Shown piece after piece: positions 52,938 to 62,763 of a stretch of DNA of 64,000 bases. Below the pieces are notes generated by a model. That model was not told where the DNA came from and did no database searches. It was given only the letters and a program-made list of their open reading frames with translations. The position numbers and the translations under genes were made by a program. The number at the start of each line of letters is the position of its first letter. The stretch's first letter is position 1. The stretch spans positions 2,046,001-2,110,000 of the forward strand of contig NZ_CP119757.1 in NCBI RefSeq assembly GCF_029320955.1. Direction: 5' to 3'. The stretch comes from Flavobacterium sp. YJ01 (GTDB taxonomy: Bacteria > Bacteroidota > Bacteroidia > Flavobacteriales > Flavobacteriaceae).

Positions 52938-54695
52938 ATGAAGTTTTTAGGAAATGTACTTGCCACTGTTATTGGTATTTTTGTTTTTATGATGCTCTTC
53001 TTTTTTGGAGTAATTTTTATCGGCGCTCTTTTTGGCGGTGATGATACCGTTTCGGTTAAATCTGATTCGGTTATTGAATTAAATTTAAAAGAAATCAATA
53101 ACGATTATGCAGGAAAATATAAAGATCCTTGGGTAAGCATCTTTTCAGATAAAAAAGGAATTGGTTTAACTGATGTTATCAATGCTATTGATGCTGCTAA
53201 AACGGATGACAATATCAAAGGAATTTCGATTTTAAATGATGAATCTTCTCTTGGTCTAGCGCAATATAAAGACTTGAGAAATGCGCTTGAAAGATTCAAA
53301 AAATCTGGAAAATTTGTTTGGGCTTACGCGAATACTTACTCGCAGAAAGAATATTATTTAAATTCTGTTGCCAACACGATTTACATAAATCCAGCAGGAG
53401 ATTTAGACTTTAAAGGGCTTTCTTCTGAAGTAATGTTTTTCAAAGATTTTCAAGATAAATCGGGGATTCATATGGAAGTTATTCGTCACGGAAAATACAA
53501 AAGTGCCGTTGAACCTTTCTTAGAAAATAAAATGAGCGACGCCAATAGAGAACAAATGACTGCGCTTTTAAACTCTCTTTGGACAACTGTTTCAACTGAT
53601 ATTTCAAAAAGCAGAAATATTCCGTTACCGAAATTAAACGAAATCGCAAACGGACTTCTTGCTAGAACTCCAGAAATGGCAAAACAACAACATTTAGTAG
53701 ATATCGTTGCTTACGAAGATGTTTATCACAATGCCATTAGAAAAGCGCTGAAAGTAAAAGAAGATGAAGATTATAATAAAATTTCAATCTCAGATTACAC
53801 TCAAAACAACGTTACGACTGCTTTGGCAAATACTGCAACCGATCAAATTGCGATTATTTACGCTCAAGGCGAAATTGGAAGTGGAGAAGGCGATGTAAAT
53901 ACTATTGGAGAAGGCTCAATGCGTCGTTCTTTGCAAGAAGCAAGAAAAAATGACGATGTAAAAGCAATTGTACTAAGAATTGACAGTCCGGGCGGAAGCG
54001 CTCTAACTTCTGATTTGATTTGGAGAGAAATTGAAATTACTAAAAAAGTAAAACCAGTTGTGGTTTCTATGGGAAATTATGCAGCTTCTGGAGGTTATTA
54101 CATTGCTTGTAATGCCAATACAATTTTTGCCGAAAATAATACAATTACAGGTTCAATTGGAGTTTTCGGAATACTTCCAAACTTTAGTCCACTTGCTAAT
54201 AAATTAGGAATTAATTCTGAACAAGTTAAAACACACGAGAATTCAGCAAATTATAGTCCGTTTGTGCCTGTTGACGAAAAATTTAAAGCCTTTACTTTAG
54301 AAGGAGTTGAGAAAATATACAACACTTTTGTTACGCATGTAGCGGAAGGAAGAAAAATGACTTTTGACCAAGTTGATGCTATTGCTCAAGGAAGAGTTTG
54401 GTCCGGAACAGAAGCTTTAAAATTAGGTTTAGTAGACAAAATTGGAGGATTGAATGATGCCATTGCAGAAGCTGCTCGAATTGCTAAAGTAAAAAACTAC
54501 AGTACTCAGAATTATCCAGAATACGAAAAAACTTTTAACGATTTGGTTTCAGGTTTACCTTTTGCGAAGTCTAAAGAAGCTTTCTTGAAAGAAGAAATTG
54601 GAGAGGAAAACTATCTTCTTATCGAACAGGTTAAGAAGCTTCAAAAACAAAAAGGTATTCAAGCTATAATGCCATACGGAATCAACATTTATTAA
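52938..54695 (+). CDS. sppA: Signal peptide peptidase SppA, 67K type
   Basis: Membrane-bound serine protease that degrades cleaved signal peptides. 585 residues with an N-terminal transmembrane helix (about 8-30). Two tandem ClpP-like domains. The catalytic Lys188 is in HGKYKSAVEPF of the first, and the nucleophile Ser384 is in MGNYAASGGYYIAC of the second, the Lys/Ser dyad of the E. coli-type enzyme. DSPGGSALTSDLIW is also conserved. The next gene starts 12 bases after the stop. Confidence 0.95.
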   Translation: MKFLGNVLATVIGIFVFMMLFFFGVIFIGALFGGDDTVSVKSDSVIELNLKEINNDYAGKYKDPWVSIFSDKKGIGLTDVINAIDAAKTDDNIKGISILNDESSLGLAQYKDLRNALERFKKSGKFVWAYANTYSQKEYYLNSVANTIYINPAGDLDFKGLSSEVMFFKDFQDKSGIHMEVIRHGKYKSAVEPFLENKMSDANREQMTALLNSLWTTVSTDISKSRNIPLPKLNEIANGLLARTPEMAKQQHLVDIVAYEDVYHNAIRKALKVKEDEDYNKISISDYTQNNVTTALANTATDQIAIIYAQGEIGSGEGDVNTIGEGSMRRSLQEARKNDDVKAIVLRIDSPGGSALTSDLIWREIEITKKVKPVVVSMGNYAASGGYYIACNANTIFAENNTITGSIGVFGILPNFSPLANKLGINSEQVKTHENSANYSPFVPVDEKFKAFTLEGVEKIYNTFVTHVAEGRKMTFDQVDAIAQGRVWSGTEALKLGLVDKIGGLNDAIAEAARIAKVKNYSTQNYPEYEKTFNDLVSGLPFAKSKEAFLKEEIGEENYLLIEQVKKLQKQKGIQAIMPYGINIY

Positions 54696-54707
54696 TTCTA
54701 TTAAAAA

Positions 54708-55655
54708 ATGAACAAAATAATTCTTTTTCTTACGGTTTTGTTTTTGAGTGTTTTAAATGCTCAAACCAAAAAAGAAATCACTTTTAAGGAAAGTCCGGCG
54801 ATACTTAAAATCAACAACGACCAAATTTACGGCACGTTGACTACGCCAGATTTAACTGCGAAATTTCCTGTTGCTTTAATTATTGCTGGATCTGGACCAA
54901 CAGACAGAGACGGAAATAATCCGATGATGAAAAACAATTCGTTGAAAATGCTCGCAGAAGCATTAGCAAAAAACGGAATTGCATCATTACGATATGATAA
55001 AAGAGCCATTGGAGAAAGTAAAGCAGCTGGAGGCTCTGAGAGCAGTTTGGTTTTTGAAAATTATATTCAAGACGCAAAAAGCTGGATAAACTATTTAAAA
55101 CAAGACAAACGTTTTTCTAAAATTATTATAATTGGTCATAGCGAAGGTTCGTTAATCGGAATGGTTGCAAGTGCAAAAGCCGACAAATTTGTTTCGATTG
55201 CAGGCGCTGGAGAACCAGCAGATAAGATTATAAAAACGCAGATTGCTGCAAAAAAAATGAAACAATTGGACGACATGACTTTTCCGATTATTGATAGTCT
55301 AAAAAACGGATTTGAAGTAAAAAAAGTAGATCCAATGCTGAATGCGCTTTTCAGACCAAGCGTACAACCTTATTTAATTTCTTGGTTCAAATACAATCCG
55401 CAGACAGAAATTAGTAAATTGACAATTCCAGTTTTAATTTTACAAGGAAATAATGATTTGCAGATTGCTGTTAAAGACGCTGAAAATTTATCTAAAGCCA
55501 ATAAAAGTGCTGAAATGGCAATTATTGACAAAATGAATCATATGATGAAAATCATTGACGGCGATCAAAATGCAAATATGGCAAGTTATAATAATGAAAC
55601 ACTTCCGCTTTCGGAAACACTCGTAGAGAAAATAGTTTCATTTATAAAGAAATAA
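54708..55655 (+). CDS. Exported alpha/beta hydrolase
   Basis: 315 residues with a signal peptide (about 1-18, ending LNAQ). An alpha/beta hydrolase fold: IIAGSGPTDRDGNNP (oxyanion region), nucleophile elbow IIGHSEGSLIGM with Ser145, PVLILQGNNDLQI with the acid, and the His in MIDKMNHMMKII-like DKMNHMMK. Esterase or dienelactone-hydrolase-like activity expected; substrate unknown. It forms an operon with sppA. Confidence 0.85.
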   Translation: MNKIILFLTVLFLSVLNAQTKKEITFKESPAILKINNDQIYGTLTTPDLTAKFPVALIIAGSGPTDRDGNNPMMKNNSLKMLAEALAKNGIASLRYDKRAIGESKAAGGSESSLVFENYIQDAKSWINYLKQDKRFSKIIIIGHSEGSLIGMVASAKADKFVSIAGAGEPADKIIKTQIAAKKMKQLDDMTFPIIDSLKNGFEVKKVDPMLNALFRPSVQPYLISWFKYNPQTEISKLTIPVLILQGNNDLQIAVKDAENLSKANKSAEMAIIDKMNHMMKIIDGDQNANMASYNNETLPLSETLVEKIVSFIKK

Positions 55656-55673
55656 TTAAAATAAACAAGATCT

Positions 55674-55709
55674 AAAATCCGTTTGAAGTAGTTTCAAACG
55701 GATTTTTTT
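55674..55709 (+). terminator. Terminator of the sppA-hydrolase unit
   Basis: AAAATCCGTTTGAA and TTCAAACGGATTTT pair perfectly around a 5-base loop, with a T run. Confidence 0.9.
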
Positions 55710-55756
55710 ATTTAACAAAATAAAGTAATATTCTTACAATTTAAGAAAACTTTATC

Positions 55757-55786
55757 TTGGGACTCTAGTAAAAAAAACTATTTTTG
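55757..55786 (+). promoter_or_regulatory. Promoter of the AsmA-like gene
   Basis: TTG at 55757-55759, a 19-base spacer, and TATTTTTG at 55779-55786; the start is 37 bases downstream. Confidence 0.75.
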
Positions 55787-55822
55787 CAAGGTCGATTTTA
55801 AGAAACCCTCAAATCTAATTAT

Positions 55823-58426
55823 ATGCTAAAGAAAGTTTTAAAAATAAGCGCCATTGTAATTGTGGTTCTTGTTGCCGCATTATTTGCCTTACCTTTTTTA
55901 TTTAAAGATCAGATCAAAGCCAAAATTGTCGAAGCTATTAACGAAAGTGTTGATGCTAAAGTTAGTTTTACAGATGCTGATTTAAGTTTGTTTAAAAATT
56001 TCCCGAACGCAACCGTTGGGATTGAAAAACTGGTTATTATAAACAAAGCACCTTTTGAAGGTGACACTTTGGTTTCTCTTGGCGAATTAAACTTAAAAAT
56101 GAGTGTTAAAGAACTTTTTAAAGGAAAAGACGAACCATTAAACATTCAAGGAATTAGTTCTACAAACGGATTAGTAAATATTATTTTTAATAAAGATGGT
56201 GTCGGCAACTTTGATATCGCCTTAAAAGATAAAAAAGAAGACAAAAAAGACGAAGCAGGCAAACCGCTTTCTTTAAAAATCCAAAATTACAAAATCGAGA
56301 ATTTTACTTTTAGATACATCGATCAAGGTTCTAAAATTAAAATGGTAATTGACAGTTTAAACCACGAAGGAACTGGAGATTTTACCAATTCAAAACTGGA
56401 TTTGAATACAAAAACAACGGCTAAAGTTTCATTAGACATGGATAAAATGAATTACATGAAAAATGTAAAACTTACTTTAGACGCAATTCTTGGAATTGAT
56501 TTGGATAAAAGCAAATATACTTTTAAAGAAAATAAAGCTTTAATCAACCAATTGCCTCTAGAGTTTGACGGATTTATTCAAATGGCAGAAAACAAACAGA
56601 TTTACGATTTGAAATTTAAAACTCCGACTTCTTCTTTTACAAACTTTTTAGGTTTAATTCCTTCTGCTTATGCCTCAAGTTTAGATGGCGTAAAAACTAC
56701 TGGAGATTTTACGGTAAAAGGTTTTGCAAAAGGAGAATTGACAGAAACTACAGTTCCTAAATTTAATGTAGAAATTGCATCAAACAATGCTTCTTTTCAA
56801 TATCCGAACCTTCCAAAATCGGTTCAAAATATTGTTATTGACACTAAAATCATCAATGAAACAGGAATTTTAAATGACACTTACGTGAATTTAGATAAGC
56901 TGTCTTTTAGAATTGATCAAGATGTTTTTAACGCTAAAGCGAATATCAAAAACATTACTGTAAATCCAATAATTGATGCAGCTTTGAAAGGAACAATCAA
57001 CTTGGCTAATCTTTCAAAAGCATATCCAATTAAAATGGACAAACCTTTGGCAGGTATTTTAAAAGCAGATGTTACTACCAATTTTGATATGGCTTCTGTT
57101 GAAAAAAGTCAATATCAAAACATCAAAAATGCGGGTACAATGAGTTTGTCAGGATTTAAATACACTGATGAAAACAATAAATCCATGAACATTAGTACGG
57201 CTTTGGTTGAATTTAATCCAAGCAGAATTAATCTAAAACAATTTGATGCTACAACTGGAAAAAGTGACATTAGCATTAATGGAGTTTTAGAGAATTTCTA
57301 TGGCTTTATGTTTAAAAAACAAGAATTGAGAGGAAACTTCAACATGAGTTCAAATCAATTGGCTGTTGATGATTTTATGACTGCTGGAGAACCTGCAAAA
57401 GCAGAAACCAAAACTGCTGCAAAACCAGCAGAAGCTATGAAGATTCCTGCTTTCTTAAACTGTACTTTGAATGCAAAAGCAACAACAGTTTTATATGACA
57501 ATTTAAAACTGAAAGATGTTTCTGGAAAATTGTTGATTAAAGACGAAAAAGCAACTTTAGAAAACTTCAAAACTAATATTTTTGGAGGATCAATTGGGCT
57601 TAATGGAGCCGTTTCTACAAAAGAAAAAGTGCCAACTTTTGATATGAATTTAGGTTTCAATCAAGTTGATATTGCACAGACTTTTACACAATTGGATATG
57701 ATGAAAAAAATCGCTCCGATTGCTGGAATTATTAACGGAAAATTGAATTCGACTATTAAATTGAATGGAAATTTAGACGCAAAAGAATTAACGCCAGATT
57801 TAAAATCTATTTCTGGGGATTTAATTGGTCAATTGCTTTCGACAACTGTAAATTCTCAAAATTCAACTTTACTGAAAGCTTTAAGTTCAAATGTAAAATT
57901 TGTTGATTTAAATAAAGTAAATCTAAACGACATTAAAGCGGCTTTGACTTTTGATAATGGAAAAGTAAATATCAAACCTTTTGATATTAAATACCAAGAT
58001 ATTAAAGTAACAGTTGGCGGAACTCACGGTTTTGACCAAACGATGAATTATAATTTAAAATTTGATGTTCCTGCTAAATATTTAGGTACTGAAGCCAATA
58101 ATTTAATAGCAAAATTATCTCCTGCCGATGCTGCAAAATTAGATAACATTCCGATTAATGCGACTTTGACTGGAAACTTTTCAAATCCTAAAGTGAGTAC
58201 AGACATGAAAACTGCTGTAAGTAATTTAACCACCCAATTGGTGAATCAACAGAAAGAAAAACTGACTCAAAAAGGAACTTCAGCGCTCACAGATTTAATC
58301 AATAAAAACACAAAAGCGAAAGATACAACGCAAGCTGCAAAAGCAGAAAAAGAACAAAAAACTCAAGAAGTTACCAAAAAAGCAAGTGACTTATTGAATG
58401 GTCTTTTTAAGAAAAAGAATCCCTAA
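55823..58426 (+). CDS. AsmA family protein
   Basis: 867 residues. An N-terminal membrane anchor (about 7-27; ISAIVIVVLVAALFALPFLF) leads into the AsmA N-domain (IKAKIVEAINESVDAKVSFTDADLSLFKNFPNATVGIEKLVI). A long beta-rich periplasmic part and a C-terminal AsmA_2-like region (about 590-780; FGGSIGLNGAVSTKEKVP, IAGIINGKLNSTIKLNGNL) follow. It ends in a charged Lys/Ala/Thr tail. AsmA-like proteins are thought to bridge membranes and move phospholipids; that role is inferred from the family. Confidence 0.88.
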   Translation: MLKKVLKISAIVIVVLVAALFALPFLFKDQIKAKIVEAINESVDAKVSFTDADLSLFKNFPNATVGIEKLVIINKAPFEGDTLVSLGELNLKMSVKELFKGKDEPLNIQGISSTNGLVNIIFNKDGVGNFDIALKDKKEDKKDEAGKPLSLKIQNYKIENFTFRYIDQGSKIKMVIDSLNHEGTGDFTNSKLDLNTKTTAKVSLDMDKMNYMKNVKLTLDAILGIDLDKSKYTFKENKALINQLPLEFDGFIQMAENKQIYDLKFKTPTSSFTNFLGLIPSAYASSLDGVKTTGDFTVKGFAKGELTETTVPKFNVEIASNNASFQYPNLPKSVQNIVIDTKIINETGILNDTYVNLDKLSFRIDQDVFNAKANIKNITVNPIIDAALKGTINLANLSKAYPIKMDKPLAGILKADVTTNFDMASVEKSQYQNIKNAGTMSLSGFKYTDENNKSMNISTALVEFNPSRINLKQFDATTGKSDISINGVLENFYGFMFKKQELRGNFNMSSNQLAVDDFMTAGEPAKAETKTAAKPAEAMKIPAFLNCTLNAKATTVLYDNLKLKDVSGKLLIKDEKATLENFKTNIFGGSIGLNGAVSTKEKVPTFDMNLGFNQVDIAQTFTQLDMMKKIAPIAGIINGKLNSTIKLNGNLDAKELTPDLKSISGDLIGQLLSTTVNSQNSTLLKALSSNVKFVDLNKVNLNDIKAALTFDNGKVNIKPFDIKYQDIKVTVGGTHGFDQTMNYNLKFDVPAKYLGTEANNLIAKLSPADAAKLDNIPINATLTGNFSNPKVSTDMKTAVSNLTTQLVNQQKEKLTQKGTSALTDLINKNTKAKDTTQAAKAEKEQKTQEVTKKASDLLNGLFKKKNP

Positions 58427-58439
58427 ATTGAGGTGCTAA

Positions 58440-58464
58440 GGTTCTAAGTGGCTGAGGCGCTAAG
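58440..58464. repeat. Word repeat GGTTCTAAGTGGCTGAG, plus copy
   Basis: Matches the reverse complement of 33825-33849 at 23 of 25 positions. A dispersed intergenic word with no structure of its own that I can see. Confidence 0.6.
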
Positions 58465-58480
58465 ATTTTATTATCATAAA

Positions 58481-58510
58481 AAAATCCTGTTCTTTCGAAC
58501 AGGATTTTCT
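58481..58510. terminator. Bidirectional terminator between the AsmA-like and GT9 genes
   Basis: AAAATCCTGTTC and GAACAGGATTTT with a 4-base loop, between convergent genes. Confidence 0.9.
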
Positions 58511-58517
58511 TTTAATT

Positions 58518-59564
58518 TTACTTTTTCAAAACTTCTTTTATAGCTTTTATAAAATCAGGAACACCTAAAACGTTTGTATCTAAGCCTTTACTTCCGTTTC
58601 CGTAAGGTTCATATTTTTTAATATTCGAGCCAGAAAACAAACCTAATGTAGGCGCTTTTGCAGCACTTGACAAATGCATAATCCCGCTATCTGCTCCAAC
58701 AAAAACATCTACATTTGCTAAAACAGAACCAATTTCTCTAATATCTTTACTGTAAAAAGTAGGTGCTTCAAAATTGATTTGAGAAACATTTTCTACCGGT
58801 AAAACTTCAAAAATATTCTCGTCTGGAAATTCGTTTTTCAAAGCGGTATAAAATTCTGCCCACCAATCTGTACTGTAGCATTTTTCTCCTGTAGCAAAGG
58901 TAAAAATCGCAATTGATCTTTTGTTTGGATCAATAATTTTATCTAAAATTTGTTTACCGTTTGCAATTTCTTCTTTTGATAATTTTAAATCAATTAGCGC
59001 AATAGGTTCACTTTTATCTTCAACTCCAACCTGACTTAAAAAATGTCTGAAATTGTAAACTGGATATTTTGCAATGTGTTCGTAATCTGAATGATTTAAA
59101 TTAACACCTTCAGGTAGATTTCCGAAAAACTTATATTTTGCAGTAGAAAATTTCACACCAAGCCTTCCCGATGAAGAATTCTGATCTACATTTATGGCGA
59201 GATCATAATTTTGTTTTCTAATTAAAGTCCAAACTTTAAAGTATTTTACTAATTCTTTAAAAGGCTTTTTAGGTAACGGGATAACTTTATCTACATTATC
59301 ATAATTTTCAAAAACAATAGGAGCTAGAAAACCTTTTACAAATACATCAATTGTACATCCAGGAAAAGTTTTCGTCACTTCTTCAACCAATGGAGTAATT
59401 AACAGCATGTTTCCTAACCTGCCGTTTGGTCTGCAGATTAGAACTTTTTTAATTTTGCTTTTATCAATTGGCTCAATATTTCTAATGTCTAAATTTCCAA
59501 CATTCTTGGTTAAACTCTGCATTAGAGAACGCCTAAAAGCGTTGACTTTTTTTTTGCTGCTCAT
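58518..59564 (-). CDS. Glycosyltransferase family 9 (heptosyltransferase-like)
   Basis: 348 residues of GT-B fold: VLICRPNGRLGNMLLITPLVEEV in the N-domain, AINVDQNSSSGRLGVKF, and in the C-domain FVGADSGIMHLSSAAKAPTLGLFSG, the ADP-heptose binding signature. Adds heptose or a related sugar to LPS core by family analogy. The N-terminus has about 25 basic residues before the domain. Not linked to waaA at 41.8 kb. The 59565-59729 stretch upstream shows no clear promoter. Confidence 0.88.
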   Translation of the reverse strand: MSSKKKVNAFRRSLMQSLTKNVGNLDIRNIEPIDKSKIKKVLICRPNGRLGNMLLITPLVEEVTKTFPGCTIDVFVKGFLAPIVFENYDNVDKVIPLPKKPFKELVKYFKVWTLIRKQNYDLAINVDQNSSSGRLGVKFSTAKYKFFGNLPEGVNLNHSDYEHIAKYPVYNFRHFLSQVGVEDKSEPIALIDLKLSKEEIANGKQILDKIIDPNKRSIAIFTFATGEKCYSTDWWAEFYTALKNEFPDENIFEVLPVENVSQINFEAPTFYSKDIREIGSVLANVDVFVGADSGIMHLSSAAKAPTLGLFSGSNIKKYEPYGNGSKGLDTNVLGVPDFIKAIKEVLKK

Positions 59565-59729
59565 GTGGTATTTGTTTTGTACTAATTGTTTTTGAAACGT
59601 TCATTTGCTTTAGCAACCCAAAGCTATAATTATTCATCAATTAATTAACACAAAACCATGAAATAAATTGTAATTTTTAAATTAAAATAATTTTAATCTA
59701 AAAAAAGATAACAATTTAATAATAAAACC

Positions 59730-60524
59730 TTACACATTTATCGTTACAACATATCCTTCAGAACCACGCACATTAAATACAGTACCATTTTCAAACAATA
59801 AGTACTGGCCTTTAATTCCAGTTAATTTTCCGCTGAAAGAAGGTGTTTTATCCAAATTTAAACTATTTACTTTTGCAGGATAACTCAAAACAGGATACTG
59901 TAAATCATAAAGGTCATTCTTTTGCGAGTAGAAATATTCTTTAACATCATCTGGAATTAAACTCTCAATTTTGACTTTTTCGGCAACCAAATCAAAAACT
60001 TCAACCGAATTCTGTAGCATTTTTCTCCAATTGGTTTTATCTGTATAATGATCTTTTAAGGCAACCTCGGTAATTCCTGCCAAATATCGATTTGGAACCT
60101 CAACAACTGCAATTGCTTGCGAAGCGCCCTGATCGATCCAACGTGTCGGAACTTGCGTTTTGCGTGTAACACCAACTTTTATTTCGCAAGCCGCTGCCAG
60201 ATAAACAATATGAGGCTGTAATTGAACTTTAGATTCATAATCTAAATCTCTATCCGCAATTCCTAAATGTGCCGTACTTAATTCTGGTCGCATAATCCAG
60301 TCTCCAACAGCTGGACTTGAATAAAAACAGTCGTAACAAAAACCTTGTCGGTATATTTTTTTCTTTTTACCGCAATTCAAACACTGATAACCAATAAAGT
60401 TAATTTCGATTTCTTTATCTAATAACTGATTGACATTTAAAAAACTATCTTCGAAAACCAAATAATATTGAATTGGACTTCCAAGTTCGGTTTGCATTTT
60501 TGTCAGTACACCTTGATATTGCAT
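59730..60524 (-). CDS. DUF2797 domain protein
   Basis: 264 residues. A zinc-binding-like CLNCGKKKKIYRQGFCYDC near 48-66 is followed by GDWIMRPELSTAHLG, HIVYLAAACEIKVGVTRKTQVPTRWIDQGA (GIY-YIG-like strand and helix) and AIAVVEVPNRYLAGITEVALK. The combination defines DUF2797. A nucleic-acid role is suggested by the GIY-YIG resemblance, but no activity is established to my knowledge. Divergent from the GH3 gene. Confidence 0.88.
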   Translation of the reverse strand: MQYQGVLTKMQTELGSPIQYYLVFEDSFLNVNQLLDKEIEINFIGYQCLNCGKKKKIYRQGFCYDCFYSSPAVGDWIMRPELSTAHLGIADRDLDYESKVQLQPHIVYLAAACEIKVGVTRKTQVPTRWIDQGASQAIAVVEVPNRYLAGITEVALKDHYTDKTNWRKMLQNSVEVFDLVAEKVKIESLIPDDVKEYFYSQKNDLYDLQYPVLSYPAKVNSLNLDKTPSFSGKLTGIKGQYLLFENGTVFNVRGSEGYVVTINV

Positions 60525-60647
60525 TCTTATTTTTATTTATTATTGCTGATTTAGACTTATCAAAAGAATTAAAATTTTTTGTGTTAAAATTCGACTTATT
60601 AGGTAGAATCTTTACTTCAAATCGGATGGTTTTTTACAAAAAAACAT

Positions 60648-60655
60648 TATTTTTG
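60648..60655 (+). promoter_or_regulatory. Promoter -7 element of the GH3 gene
   Basis: TATTTTTG matches TAnnTTTG, leaving a leader of about 105 bases before the GH3 start. Nothing structured is seen in the leader. Confidence 0.5.
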
Positions 60656-60766
60656 ATATGAAGACAAAGTTACTATTTGTCTCTCGATATTCAAATTTTA
60701 AGTTTTCTGTTTTTACGTTAATTGCGTAACTTAAAACCTAAAATCAGTTAACTAAAAACCAAATTC

Positions 60767-62278
60767 ATGCCTTTATCTATAATCAATTCGTTTGCCTCTT
60801 GGGTTCTTAAACAGAGAATTCATCAAATAGAGCTTTTTTTAAAATACCCAAATGAAGTTCAGGAAGAATTATTGCACAACTTATTGACGGCATCAGAAAA
60901 TACGATTATTGGTAAACAATATGATTTTGCTAGCATCAACTCTTATCAGACATTCTCAGAAAGAGTTCCAATCTCGACTTACGAAGAATTACAACCGCTA
61001 ATTGAACGCACGCGTTTGGGCGAACAAAACGTTTTCTGGGAAACTCCAATTAAGTGGTTTGCAAAATCGAGCGGTACAACCAATGCAAAAAGCAAATTTA
61101 TTCCTGTAAGTAACGAAGCCTTAGAAGATTGCCATTATAAAGGAAGTAAAGATTTATTATGTCTTTATTTAAACAACAATGAAGATTCTGAATTGTTTTT
61201 AGGAAAAAGTCTTCGCTTGGGCGGAAGTTCTCAGATTTACGAAAACAACAATACTTTCTTCGGAGATTTATCGGCAATTTTGATTGAAAATATGCCCATT
61301 TGGGCCGAATTTAGCAGTACGCCTAGCAGTAAAACTTCGTTAATGAGCGAATGGGAAACTAAAATTGCTGCCATTATTAATGAAACTAAAAATGAAAATG
61401 TAACAAGTTTTGCTGGTGTTCCTTCTTGGATGCTGGTTTTAATGAATAAAGTTTTAGAAAATACTGGCAAACAAAACTTACTGGAACTTTGGCCAAATCT
61501 TGAAGTTTATTTTCATGGTGGCGTGAGTTTTTCTCCGTACAAAGAACAATACAAAAAAATTCTGCCAAGTTCAGATTTTAAATATTACGAAATCTACAAT
61601 GCTTCTGAAGGTTTTTTCGCCATTCAGGATTTAAATTATTCTAGTGATTTATTGCTGATGCTGGATTACGGAATCTTCTACGAATTTATTCCGATGGATA
61701 CTTTTGGAACTCCTGATCAAAAAGTGGTTCGTTTGGCAGATGTTGAACTGAATAAAAACTATGCCATTGTTATTACAACCAATTCTGGTTTATGGCGTTA
61801 TTTAATTGGTGATACGGTTCGTTTTACGTCTTTAAATCCATATCGAATTAGAGTCACAGGAAGAACCAAACATCATATTAATGTTTTTGGAGAGGAATTA
61901 ATGGTAGAAAATACCGATCAGGCGATTGCAAAAGCATGTCAGGTAACTCAGACAGAAGTCATTGATTACACGGTTGCCCCAATTTTTATGCAAGACAAAG
62001 AAAAAGGTGCACACGAATGGATGATTGAATTTAAGAAACATCCTGCCGATGTTGGTCTTTTCCAAAAAGTTTTGGATGAAACTTTGCAAACTTTAAATTC
62101 AGATTACGAAGCAAAACGCTACAACAATATGACTTTAAATCCTTTGGTGATTAATGTTGCGCGTGAGAATTTATTTTATGATTGGCTGAAAGAAAGAGAC
62201 AAGTTGGGCGGACAGCATAAGATTCCGAGACTTTCAAATCAGAGGGATTATTTGGAGCAATTGAAGGAAATGTGTTAA
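60767..62278 (+). CDS. GH3 auxin-responsive promoter family protein
   Basis: 503 residues of the GH3 branch of acyl-adenylate-forming enzymes. ATP motifs are FAKSSGTTNAKSKFIPVS (P-loop), YNASEGFFAIQD and YLIGDTVRFTSL with the Asp near 368. The plant enzymes join amino acids to jasmonate or auxin. The bacterial members have no settled substrate; an acid-amino acid ligase activity is the likely class. Followed at 21 bases by a small membrane protein gene. Confidence 0.9.
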   Translation: MPLSIINSFASWVLKQRIHQIELFLKYPNEVQEELLHNLLTASENTIIGKQYDFASINSYQTFSERVPISTYEELQPLIERTRLGEQNVFWETPIKWFAKSSGTTNAKSKFIPVSNEALEDCHYKGSKDLLCLYLNNNEDSELFLGKSLRLGGSSQIYENNNTFFGDLSAILIENMPIWAEFSSTPSSKTSLMSEWETKIAAIINETKNENVTSFAGVPSWMLVLMNKVLENTGKQNLLELWPNLEVYFHGGVSFSPYKEQYKKILPSSDFKYYEIYNASEGFFAIQDLNYSSDLLLMLDYGIFYEFIPMDTFGTPDQKVVRLADVELNKNYAIVITTNSGLWRYLIGDTVRFTSLNPYRIRVTGRTKHHINVFGEELMVENTDQAIAKACQVTQTEVIDYTVAPIFMQDKEKGAHEWMIEFKKHPADVGLFQKVLDETLQTLNSDYEAKRYNNMTLNPLVINVARENLFYDWLKERDKLGGQHKIPRLSNQRDYLEQLKEMC

Positions 62279-62299
62279 ACAATTATATTTAATAGAAAC

Positions 62300-62542
62300 A
62301 TGAAGAATACAAAATTCAGCGATATGAGTACGGAAGAACTCATTAAAAACCAAAAAACATTGAAAACAGTTAATACTATTTTTGCTGTCGTGTTATTTAT
62401 GCTTTTTGCTCTTAATATTTTCATTGTTTTCAACAAAGGTTTTAGTGCTATGAATGTTGTTCCGATTGCTTTGTTACCTATTCTATTTTTGAATATTAGT
62501 AATTTAAAGGAGATTAAAAAAGAATTGGAATCGAGAAAATAA
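62300..62542 (+). CDS. Small two-helix membrane protein
   Basis: 80 residues. A polar N-terminus (KFSDMSTEELIKNQKTLKTV), two hydrophobic helices (about 24-45 and 50-67), and a basic C-terminal helix (NLKEIKKELESRK). No cysteine. The family is widespread in Bacteroidota as I recall, without a function. Starts 21 bases after the GH3 gene, so probably co-transcribed. Confidence 0.7.
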   Translation: MKNTKFSDMSTEELIKNQKTLKTVNTIFAVVLFMLFALNIFIVFNKGFSAMNVVPIALLPILFLNISNLKEIKKELESRK

Positions 62543-62576
62543 GAATATAAAATTTATTCTATTAACTCTTCAATTG

Positions 62577-62702
62577 CCACTAGCTTTAGCTAGTGGTTCA
62601 AAATAGAATTGTTATTGGCTTTAGCCAAAATTCACTTTGATTGTTAATTTGGCTAAAGCCGAAAATCAATTTCAATCAATTTTCCTCCAGCTAAAGCAGG
62701 AG
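62577..62702. repeat. Array of four short hairpins sharing GCTTTAGC
   Basis: CCACTAGCTTTAGCTAGTGG (62577-62596), TTGGCTTTAGCCAA (62615-62628), GGCTAAAGCC (62651-62660) and CTCCAGCTAAAGCAGGAG (62685-62702). Each stem pairs fully or almost so, and all have the same core with different outer pairs. Confidence 0.75.
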
Positions 62703-62763
62703 GCAATTCAAATCACAATATAAATTTTACAGGACTTTAAAAACCGATAATTCCACTAAGCCC

